Shown here: in pieces, positions 1 through 5,512 of the stretch
Numbering within the stretch: position 1 is the stretch's first letter
Layout: each line of letters begins with the position of its first letter
NCBI GenBank assembly: GCA_001775255.1
Contig: MFCJ01000046.1
Span: 1-8,345 of the forward strand
DNA length: 8,345 nt
Direction: 5' to 3'
Source of the DNA: Candidatus Dadabacteria bacterium RIFCSPHIGHO2_12_FULL_53_21
GTDB taxonomy: Bacteria > Desulfobacterota_D > UBA1144 > Nemesobacterales > UBA2774
Made by a program: the position numbers and the translations under genes
The notes under the pieces: generated by a model
Database searches by the model: none
The model's input: the letters and a program-made list of their open reading frames with translations, nothing else
What the model was told of the DNA's origin: nothing

Positions 1-1577
1 CGAACGCGGTGAAGGCGACGCTCGGGCCGAGGGGCCGGAACGTACTTATAGAGAAGACATACGGGGCGCCCGTAGTGACGAAGGACGGGGTCACGGTGGC
101 GAAGGAAATAGAGCTCGAGGACAGGTTCGAGAATATGGGGGCGCAGATGGTGAAGGAAGTGGCGTCCCGGACGAGCGACGTAGCCGGAGACGGGACGACG
201 ACGGCGACGATACTGGCGCAGGCGATATTCCGTGAAGGGATAAAGCTCGTAGCCGCGGGGCACGACCCGATGAAGCTGAAGCGGGGCATAGACAAGGCCG
301 TGGAAGTGGTGGTGGAGAGCATAAAGAAGCAGAGTAAGCAGATAAAGAGCCGGACCGAGATAGCGCAGGTGGCTACGGTATCGGCGAACGGGGACGCTAC
401 GATAGGGAACATCATAGCGGACGCAATGGAGAAGGTGGGGAAGGACGGAGTAATAACGGTGGAAGAGGGGAAGACCCTCGAGACGGAGCTCGACGTGGTG
501 GAGGGTATGCAGTTTGACAGAGGGTACCTGAGCCCGTACTTCATAACGGACCCCGAGAAGATGCATATAGAGCTCGAAGACCCCGTGATACTGATGTTCG
601 ACAAGAAGATATCAAATATGAAGGACATGGTTCCGCTGCTCGAAGAGGTAGCGAGGAGCACGAAGCCGCTGCTCGTAATGGCAGAGGATATAGAGGGGGA
701 GGCCCTTGCCACCCTGGTTGTGAATAAGCTTAGAGGGACGCTCAAGGCTGCAGCCGTAAAGGCGCCGGGGTTCGGGGACAGGCGTAAGTCGATGCTGGAG
801 GACATAGCGGTGCTGACAGGGGGCAAGGTGGTAGCGGAAGAGGCCGGGATGAAGCTTGAGAACACGAAGCTCCAGGACCTTGGAAGGGCAAAGAAGATAG
901 TGATAGACAAGGACAATACTACGATAATAGGCGGGGCGGGGAAGAAGGGGGAGATAGAGGGGCGGATAAAACAGATAAAGGCGCAGGTGGAAGAGGCAAG
1001 CGGGGAGTACGACAGGGAGAAGCTCCAAGAAAGGCTCGCGAAGCTCGCCGGAGGGGTAGCCGTGATACGAGTAGGGGCGGCGACAGAGGCCGAGATGAAG
1101 GAGAAGAAGGCCAGGGTCGAGGACGCGCTTAACGCCACGAGGGCGGCAGTAGAAGAAGGTATAGTGGCCGGGGGCGGAGTGGCCCTCATAAGGGCTATAA
1201 AGGCAGTAGACGGGTTCCAGGGGGCGGACGACGAGGAGAAGGCCGGGGTGAGCATAGTGAGGAGAGCGCTCGAGGAGCCTTTGAGAGGGATAGCAGCGAA
1301 CGCCGGGTGGGACGGATCCATAGTCGTGGGGAAGGTGAGCGAGGAGAAGGGTGCGAACGGATTCGACGCAGCCAGGCTCGAGTACTGCGACATGATAGAG
1401 GCCGGGATAGTGGACCCCGCGAAGGTAACGAGGAGCGCTATGCAGAACGCATCGAGCGTAGCGGGCCTGCTTCTCACGACGGAAGCGCTGATAGCCGAGA
1501 AGCCGCAGTCCAAGGAAGAAATGGGCGGCGGAGGCGGAATGGGGGGCATGCACCCCGGAATGGGCGGCATGATGTAA
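1..1577 (+). CDS. groEL: Chaperonin GroEL (Hsp60), 5'-truncated by the window edge
   Basis: This is the large subunit of the group I chaperonin, which folds proteins in the cytoplasm inside a double seven-mer ring capped by GroES. The reading frame is open from base 3 (Asn-Ala-Val-Lys), so the GTG at base 9 is an internal valine and not a start. By alignment with E. coli GroEL about 24 N-terminal residues lie outside the window. Counting that valine as residue 1, the nucleotide-site aspartates are at 26 (TKDG), 61 (GDGTTTAT) and 372, matching E. coli D52, D87 and D398. The C-terminus is the usual flexible Gly/Met tail, here with one His-Pro. groES probably lies just upstream, but this cannot be seen. 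Codon use is odd: 35 of 36 Ile codons are ATA, GGG is frequent for glycine, and the coding strand is purine-rich, more so than in the neighbours. Identity is certain. Confidence 0.98.
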   Translation, partial: NAVKATLGPRGRNVLIEKTYGAPVVTKDGVTVAKEIELEDRFENMGAQMVKEVASRTSDVAGDGTTTATILAQAIFREGIKLVAAGHDPMKLKRGIDKAVEVVVESIKKQSKQIKSRTEIAQVATVSANGDATIGNIIADAMEKVGKDGVITVEEGKTLETELDVVEGMQFDRGYLSPYFITDPEKMHIELEDPVILMFDKKISNMKDMVPLLEEVARSTKPLLVMAEDIEGEALATLVVNKLRGTLKAAAVKAPGFGDRRKSMLEDIAVLTGGKVVAEEAGMKLENTKLQDLGRAKKIVIDKDNTTIIGGAGKKGEIEGRIKQIKAQVEEASGEYDREKLQERLAKLAGGVAVIRVGAATEAEMKEKKARVEDALNATRAAVEEGIVAGGGVALIRAIKAVDGFQGADDEEKAGVSIVRRALEEPLRGIAANAGWDGSIVVGKVSEEKGANGFDAARLEYCDMIEAGIVDPAKVTRSAMQNASSVAGLLLTTEALIAEKPQSKEEMGGGGGMGGMHPGMGGMM

Positions 1578-1614
1578 TCCATAATCCAAAGAAGAATAAA
1601 AGAATATAAAACTC

Positions 1615-1654
1615 AAAGGCGGGCGTTCCCTTCTGGAATTGCCTGCCTTTTTTT
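1615..1654 (+). terminator. Intrinsic terminator of groEL
   Basis: A 10-bp stem, AAAGGCGGGC (1615-1624) with GCCTGCCTTT (1641-1650), contains one G-U pair. It is extended inside by TTCC/GGAA around a CTTCT loop, and a run of seven Ts covers 1648-1654. It begins 37 bases after the groEL stop and separates groEL from radC. Confidence 0.9.
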
Positions 1655-1673
1655 AAAAAACACGTTTTGTGGT

Positions 1674-1679
1674 TACAAT
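1674..1679 (+). promoter_or_regulatory. Possible -10 box for radC
   Basis: TACAAT lies 16 bases before the radC ATG, just after the groEL terminator and an A/T-rich stretch. The hexamer 17 bases upstream (TTTTAA, 1651-1656) is a poor -35 and overlaps the terminator T-run. If used, transcription would start near 1686 and leave a leader of only about 10 bases. Weak support. Confidence 0.3.
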
Positions 1680-1695
1680 TTAACTTTCGGAAGCC

Positions 1696-2391
1696 ATGCC
1701 GGACACGCCTCATTATATAAACCACAGAAAAAGACTCAGGGAGAGGTTCCGGAAGACGGGGGCCGACGGAATGCATGACTATGAGCTCCTCGAGCTCCTC
1801 CTCACATTCTCGATTCCCCGAAGGGACGTTAAGCCCGTAGCCAAAAAACTTATCAGCGAGTTCGGCGGGCTTTCCGGGGTACTCGACGCGGATCAGAAAA
1901 AGCTGGAGGAATTAAGCGGCGTCGGATCAATGTCGGCTGCCCTGATACGTCTGGTAAAAGAGCTCTACAACACATACCTCGCCGAGAACATGAAAAGGGG
2001 GGACGTTCTTTCCTCGCCCGAAACGGTTCTGAAATTCGTCCGGGTCAGGCTCTCCGGGATGACGAATGAGGCCTTCATGGTGATATATATGAATGTAAAG
2101 AACGAGGTGATCGACTATTCCATACTCCACGAAGGCACTATCGATAATGTAGCCGTTTACCCGAGGCGTATAATCGAATCCGCCCTATCCCGGCACGCTT
2201 CAGGGGTCATACTCGTCCATAACCACCCGAGCGGAAACCCGATGCCGTCGAGAGAGGACAAGGCCCTCACGAGAGACATAGCGGACGCCGCCATTACACT
2301 CGACATAAGGGTTCTCGACCACATAATTGTCGGGAAGGACGGTTACTTCAGTTTCCTGGAGCACGACCTGCTGTCAGCCGCAAAAACTTAG
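1696..2391 (+). CDS. radC: RadC family JAMM/MPN+ domain protein
   Basis: This 231-residue protein has the typical RadC architecture and length. The N-terminal part (about 5-90) includes a helix-hairpin-helix-like segment (SGVGSMSAA, 74-82). The C-terminal metalloprotease-like JAMM domain (about 105-228) carries the conserved Glu125, the HNHPSG motif with His175 and His177, and Asp188, the expected zinc ligands, followed by the family signature LDHIIVG (207-213). RadC proteins were once linked to DNA repair. That role is doubtful, although the zinc site is intact here, so a hydrolase function is possible. The ATG is preceded only by CGGAAG two bases away, too close for a good ribosome site, so translation may be near-leaderless. 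The gene stands alone after the groEL terminator; the next gene begins 86 bases downstream. Family assignment is firm and cellular function is not. Confidence 0.95.
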   Translation: MPDTPHYINHRKRLRERFRKTGADGMHDYELLELLLTFSIPRRDVKPVAKKLISEFGGLSGVLDADQKKLEELSGVGSMSAALIRLVKELYNTYLAENMKRGDVLSSPETVLKFVRVRLSGMTNEAFMVIYMNVKNEVIDYSILHEGTIDNVAVYPRRIIESALSRHASGVILVHNHPSGNPMPSREDKALTRDIADAAITLDIRVLDHIIVGKDGYFSFLEHDLLSAAKT

Positions 2392-2477
2392 TTCGCGCTC
2401 ATACAACAAATCACGCACGTACGGATATATTCAGTATTATTCGATTATCGGGTAAGTTTTAATTGATCGAACGAGAC

Positions 2478-3125
2478 ATGGATATCTTAAAGCCCGATAC
2501 CGTCCGCCGTAACAATACGTCGCATAAAAAAGCGTTCCGCCTTTCCGTATTCACCGTCATATACAATCTTCTCGAGGGAGTCGTATCCGTAGCCGCGGGG
2601 ACGGTTTCAGGGAGCATTGCGCTTATCGGATTCGGTCTCGACAGTTTCGTGGAATCACTTTCGGGGGGAATAATGATCTGGCGCTTCCGCGGGCTCGGGA
2701 TTCATTCTCACGAAGAGGAAGAAAGGATAGAGGCAAAAGCCGCAAAACTCATAGCTTATACCTTTTTTATACTGGGCGTCTATGTTCTCTATGAGTCCTT
2801 GAAGAAGCTTATCCTGCGCGAGCTGCCCGAGCCGAGCCTCCTCGGGATCATAATAGCGGTCGTCTCGCTCGTTGTCATGCCGGTTTTGTTCTTTATGAAG
2901 TATAGAATAGGGAAGTCGATCGGCAGCAGGAGCCTTGTCGCCGATTCAAAGCAGACGCTCGTTTGCTGTTACTTGTCCGTAGCGCTTCTCGCGGGACTCG
3001 GTCTAAACTACCTGTTCGGGATATGGTGGGCCGACCCCGCGGCAGGAATGGTTATAGTGGTATTTCTATTGAGGGAAGGTTATGAGGTCTTGAGAGAAGG
3101 GAAGGCCGGCTGCTGCGGCACGTGA
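2478..3125 (+). CDS. Cation transporter-like membrane protein (CDF-related, no cytoplasmic domain)
   Basis: This 215-residue integral membrane protein has about six hydrophobic segments: roughly 20-40, 44-68, 88-107, 119-140, 158-181 and 186-199. It resembles the transmembrane part of cation diffusion facilitators. Candidate metal ligands are Asp55 and Glu59 in the second helix (GFGLDSFVES), Asp156 at the start of the fifth (ADSKQT) and Asp186 (WWADP). A histidine/acid-rich cytoplasmic loop HSHEEEE lies at 76-82. The C-terminal CDF cytoplasmic domain is missing; the protein ends soon after the last helix with Cys-Cys-Gly (212-214). The likely role is proton-coupled export of a divalent metal across the inner membrane, but the substrate cannot be named. 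ATG at 2478 was chosen; an in-frame TTG at 2463 would add five residues, and neither start has a clear ribosome site. No convincing own promoter is visible, so it may be read through from radC. Confidence 0.8.
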   Translation: MDILKPDTVRRNNTSHKKAFRLSVFTVIYNLLEGVVSVAAGTVSGSIALIGFGLDSFVESLSGGIMIWRFRGLGIHSHEEEERIEAKAAKLIAYTFFILGVYVLYESLKKLILRELPEPSLLGIIIAVVSLVVMPVLFFMKYRIGKSIGSRSLVADSKQTLVCCYLSVALLAGLGLNYLFGIWWADPAAGMVIVVFLLREGYEVLREGKAGCCGT

Positions 3126-3174
3126 TCGGGCTTACGTGACTCTGACGATCATTCCGCCCTTTAATATTCATCCT

Positions 3175-3203
3175 TTGAAAATGACACACACACTATGTAT
3201 ATT
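3175..3203 (+). promoter_or_regulatory. Sigma70-type promoter of the exosortase pair
   Basis: TTGAAA (3175-3180), a 17-base spacer, then TATATT (3198-3203). The predicted start near 3210 gives a leader of about 54 bases before the exosortase ATG. Both boxes match the consensus at five of six bases. Confidence 0.6.
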
Positions 3204-3263
3204 TAGAACCTGCGATAAATATTCAATTTCATTACCGAATAAAAATTACAATAAGGGATTAGG

Positions 3264-3821
3264 ATGAAGGATAAAAATACGGACACCTCCGGGAAAGGGC
3301 AGTCGAGCTCGATCAGCATACTCAGGTTCGTGCTGACATACGTGCTTCTCATGGGAGGATTCTTTCTGCTTCTCGGCCTGAAGCCTGTACAGAACATAGT
3401 GGATATCAACGGAGGATATTCTAACGCCATAGTATATGTAACGGCGAAGATCCTGGGCCTGATAGGAGTGACTTCCACGGTTCAGGGCTCCGTTATACAC
3501 CTTCCTTCTATATCGCTCGACGTCGAGTTCGGATGCAACGGGCTCGAGGCGGTTATGATATACTCGGTCGCGGTCCTGACGTTTCCGGCTTCATGGAAAA
3601 ACAGACTGCTGGGCATTGTGGCGGGTTTTCTTGTCATCCAGGTCTTGAATCTGATAAGGATCGTGGCCCTCGCCTATGCCGGTGTGTATCACAAGGACCT
3701 GTTCGATTTAATACACCTGTATGTAGCGCAGGGTGTAATGATAGCGGTAGCGCTTGCGACTTTCGTGCTTTACCTAACGTACCTGAACCATGGACAAGGA
3801 AAACAAGAAGCCCTTATTTAG
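3264..3821 (+). CDS. xrtH: Exosortase, XrtH type
   Basis: This 185-residue integral membrane transpeptidase/protease belongs to the exosortase/archaeosortase family, which cleaves C-terminal sorting tails of exported proteins at the outer face of the inner membrane. The triad is visible: Cys91 in FGCNGLEA, Arg132 in NLIRI and His151 in DLIHLY, each next to or within a hydrophobic segment. Five or six membrane helices span roughly 20-38, 52-70, 93-108, 113-139 and 152-174. The short length, the GCNGLEA form of the Cys motif and the partner gene directly downstream point to exosortase H, whose known substrates end in an IPTLxxWG-CTERM tail. The AAGGGA at 3253-3258 is a plausible ribosome site five bases before the ATG. 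The gene overlaps the next by 32 bases, implying co-translation. No sorting-tail substrate is encoded in the window. The family is sure; the H subtype is likely. Confidence 0.88.
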   Translation: MKDKNTDTSGKGQSSSISILRFVLTYVLLMGGFFLLLGLKPVQNIVDINGGYSNAIVYVTAKILGLIGVTSTVQGSVIHLPSISLDVEFGCNGLEAVMIYSVAVLTFPASWKNRLLGIVAGFLVIQVLNLIRIVALAYAGVYHKDLFDLIHLYVAQGVMIAVALATFVLYLTYLNHGQGKQEALI

Positions 3822-4401
3822 GTCCGTCGTCCTTAAGGCTTCACTCATATTCGTAGCGGCATATATCGTATCTCTGGTAGCCTGGCTGGGCATTAAAGGC
3901 TATTACGGTATGGCGATTACGACCATAGCCTCCCATGCAATCACTCTATTCAAAGATGTGGATATCGTATCGATACTGAGGCAGGGAGATATAGTCTCGG
4001 TCGGATTCATCCCCCAGAAGTACGGCGTGACTATATTAAAGACGACGATAGACGTGCCGATTTCGAATTACACTTTCAACGCCCCGCTCACGTTTGCGAT
4101 CATGGCCGCTTTTTATTCATTTTTGAGAAGGAAGTGGATATATCTGGAGGCGCTTTTAATACTGGTCGCGGTTCATTTTCTATTCGTATTCTCGCTCGAA
4201 GGGGAAAAGCTCTCGGGCGCACTGGAAACGCAGGGTTACGCAAAAGGCGGGACCGCTTCTCAGATATTCTGGGAATTCCTCTGGGGTTTTATTAACAATA
4301 TGGTCGTCAGGTTCGAGCCCTTTTTGATAGGCGCTTATCTGTTCTTCTTCAGAAGCCGGGAGCCGTCCGTGAAAGCCGACCGGAAGAAAGTGAAAAAATG
4401 A
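3790..4401 (+). CDS. Exosortase H-associated membrane protein
   Basis: This 203-residue protein starts inside the exosortase gene in another frame (32-base overlap), with no ribosome site of its own, so it is probably translated by coupling. Membrane segments lie at about 14-35, 97-112, 118-137 and 158-187, with a roughly 45-residue segment between the first two (about 50-95) that includes a GDIVSVGFIPQKYGVTI stretch. The motif NAPLTFA (97-103) and the basic C-terminal tail resemble the small membrane protein commonly found next to XrtH. Its biochemical role is unknown; it may help present substrates or be part of the sorting complex. The assignment rests on remembered family resemblance plus position, so the name should be read as a context label rather than a function. 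Confidence 0.7.
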   Translation: MDKENKKPLFRSVVLKASLIFVAAYIVSLVAWLGIKGYYGMAITTIASHAITLFKDVDIVSILRQGDIVSVGFIPQKYGVTILKTTIDVPISNYTFNAPLTFAIMAAFYSFLRRKWIYLEALLILVAVHFLFVFSLEGEKLSGALETQGYAKGGTASQIFWEFLWGFINNMVVRFEPFLIGAYLFFFRSREPSVKADRKKVKK

Positions 4402-4420
4402 AAAATTGTTTTAGAAAAAT

Positions 4421-5149
4421 TCAGCTCTTCGAGACGCCGGATATTGTTCTGCTGAAGAGAACCCCCATAAAATAAGTAGCATAGATAAGCACGATTCCCA
4501 GAATAAAAGAAATCAAGACCCCCGCAATATCCCCGGCGCCGTACTGTCCGCCCGAAAAGAAGAGCTCATCCGAAAGCTTGAACAGGTCGTCGCTCCTCCA
4601 CCGGTCGAGATCAGGGGAAGGGGAAAACAGCGCCGCAATCCGGGAGACGATTATCGACCCCATCTCGTAATAATCACCGCTGAACGATATGAAAGGCGCG
4701 AAGGCTATAGGCAGAGAAATCCCGAGCCTGATGCCCGCTCCGAGGGGGGTCGAGCGCGAGGCTGACCTCAGGAGGGGGACGCCTATGAATACGGTCAGGA
4801 GAAAGGGGAAATAATCGGTCAGTAAATACGTGAGGTCGTTACCCCCCGTATCGAACCCGGTGAGCTGCCCTGCGTATTCGGAGCCTGAGGAAACGAACGG
4901 AAAGATCTTTTGTAATATCGCGCCTCCGTATTTAGGGCTTATCTCAAGCTCGGTCACCGTACCCCCGCCCAGGATACAGCCGAATGCATGACAAAGCTCG
5001 TGAATAGGGACATATATCCACCAGGTGACGGCGAATATCAGGACGACCAGGGCTATATTGAAAGGGGCCGATTTGCCGATGGCCCGTTCGAGACCTGAAA
5101 GAAAATCCTCGAACGGTAAAATCAGGATGTATTTTAATTTCTTTAACAT
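4421..5149 (-). CDS. HExxH-containing membrane protein, putative M50-like metalloprotease
   Basis: This 242-residue membrane protein is of uncertain function. Near the end of its first main hydrophobic segment (about 29-48) it has IHELCHAFGCILGGG, an HExxH zinc motif with His50, Glu51 and His54. This resembles the HELGHA-type site of M50 (site-2-protease) families, where the motif is also membrane-embedded. A possible third ligand is Asp105 or Asp112 in NDLTYLLTDYFPF, but no clear NPDG motif is seen. Further hydrophobic segments lie at about 113-128, 140-156 and 208-232. Residues 176-200 are polar and probably outside the bilayer. The gene points at the exosortase pair, leaving 19 bases between the two stops and no obvious terminator, so the transcripts may overlap. 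The ATG has no ribosome site but sits about 8 bases after the predicted transcription start. It could be an inactive relative; proteolysis is inference. Confidence 0.65.
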   Translation of the reverse strand: MLKKLKYILILPFEDFLSGLERAIGKSAPFNIALVVLIFAVTWWIYVPIHELCHAFGCILGGGTVTELEISPKYGGAILQKIFPFVSSGSEYAGQLTGFDTGGNDLTYLLTDYFPFLLTVFIGVPLLRSASRSTPLGAGIRLGISLPIAFAPFISFSGDYYEMGSIIVSRIAALFSPSPDLDRWRSDDLFKLSDELFFSGGQYGAGDIAGVLISFILGIVLIYATYFMGVLFSRTISGVSKS

Positions 5150-5163
5150 TGGCCGGCTGTTTC

Positions 5164-5192
5164 ATCTTATCCAAAAATGATAATATTGTAAA
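5164..5192 (-). promoter_or_regulatory. Promoter of the HExxH membrane protein gene
   Basis: Read on the minus strand: TTTACA (5192-5187), a 17-base spacer, TAAGAT (5169-5164). Transcription would start near 5157, giving a leader of about 8 bases before the ATG. This fits the absence of a ribosome site. Confidence 0.5.
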
Positions 5193-5239
5193 CGGGTTCC
5201 GAATCCTCTAGTCGCGTGTTAAGTTAAATGCCGTAATAC

Positions 5240-5249
5240 ATTAATTAAT
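5240..5249. repeat. AT-only palindrome between divergent promoters
   Basis: ATTAATTAAT is a perfect 10-base palindrome between the leftward promoter (5164-5192) and the rightward one (5271-5299). It could be an operator or simply AT-rich spacer. The rest of 5193-5270 shows no gene or clear structure. Confidence 0.2.
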
Positions 5250-5270
5250 ACACATAACCTTCAAAAGTCA

Positions 5271-5299
5271 TTGACAAAAATAAATTAAAGTAATAGAAT
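5271..5299 (+). promoter_or_regulatory. Strong sigma70-type promoter of the riboswitch-transglycosylase transcript
   Basis: A perfect TTGACA (5271-5276), a 17-base spacer and TAGAAT (5294-5299), in an AT-rich setting. The start is predicted near 5306, about 20 bases before the riboswitch aptamer, so the aptamer lies wholly within the leader. Confidence 0.8.
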
Positions 5300-5324
5300 T
5301 ATTCCGGAGTTTGGAGAAAGGATG

Positions 5325-5417
5325 TTCTTGTCGAAAGGGCAAACTATTCGAAAGGATAGGGCGCAAAGCCGACGGCCTAAGGGTAAAGTAAGCCTATGGC
5401 GGCGGGTTGCCGAAGAG
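5325..5417 (+). ncRNA. Cyclic di-GMP-I (GEMM-I) riboswitch aptamer
   Basis: The conserved core AGGGCAAAC (5336-5344) leads into a hairpin CTATTC/GGATAG capped by a GAAA tetraloop (5350-5353). GGGCGCAAAGCC follows at 5359-5370. The second arm contains CCTAAG (5376-5381) and TATGG (5395-5399), together the classical 11-base receptor for a GAAA loop. The conserved 3' part GGCGGGTTGCCGAAG ends at 5415. A closing helix TTCTT (5325-5329) with AAGAG (5413-5417) is possible. Aligned with the Vc2 aptamer from memory, A5365 corresponds to the intercalating A47 and G5338 to the ligand-contacting G20. A guanine there favours c-di-GMP over cyclic AMP-GMP. It lies in the leader of the lytic transglycosylase gene. 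Confidence 0.93.
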
Positions 5418-5464
5418 ATGGAGGATGGGTCGTTCGTAAATTCCGCTCTTCTATGTAGAGAATC

Positions 5465-5487
5465 AGGCAGTCCCGTTGTGCCTTTTT
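5465..5487 (+). terminator. Short terminator hairpin, probable riboswitch expression platform
   Basis: AGGCA (5465-5469) pairs with TGCCT (5479-5483) around a 9-base loop, followed by Ts to 5487. The stem is only 5 bp, so on its own it is a modest terminator. It falls between the aptamer and the ribosome site, as expected for transcriptional control. TGCC at 5408-5411 and GAAGAG at 5412-5417 in the aptamer could instead pair with GGCA (5466-5469) and CTCTTC (5446-5451), which would break this hairpin. Confidence 0.55.
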
Positions 5488-5502
5488 GAGAATGTGCTGT
5501 CC

Positions 5503-5506
5503 GGAG
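5503..5506 (+). promoter_or_regulatory. Ribosome binding site that decides the transglycosylase start
   Basis: GGAG (within CCGGAG) lies six bases before GTG 5513 and downstream of the terminator hairpin. The upstream in-frame candidates, TTG 5486 and ATG 5492, lie in or directly after the terminator T-run and have no spaced Shine-Dalgarno sequence. Confidence 0.6.
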
Positions 5507-5512
5507 TCTCGC

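Noticed and set aside
612..1616. Long minus-strand open frame of 334 residues opposite groEL
   Set aside because: It is an antisense shadow of the strongly biased groEL codons, with no ribosome site and low-complexity His/Leu/Tyr-rich content.
3119..3159. Inverted repeats CACGT/ACGTG and TGATCG/CGATCA around the stop of the cation transporter-like gene
   Set aside because: The stems are 5-6 bp with long loops, mutually overlapping, and lack a following T-run, so they do not make a convincing terminator.
4425..4459. CTCTTC/GAAGAG inverted repeat near the end of the HExxH gene as a convergent terminator
   Set aside because: It lies inside the coding region with a 23-base loop and no T-run on either strand.
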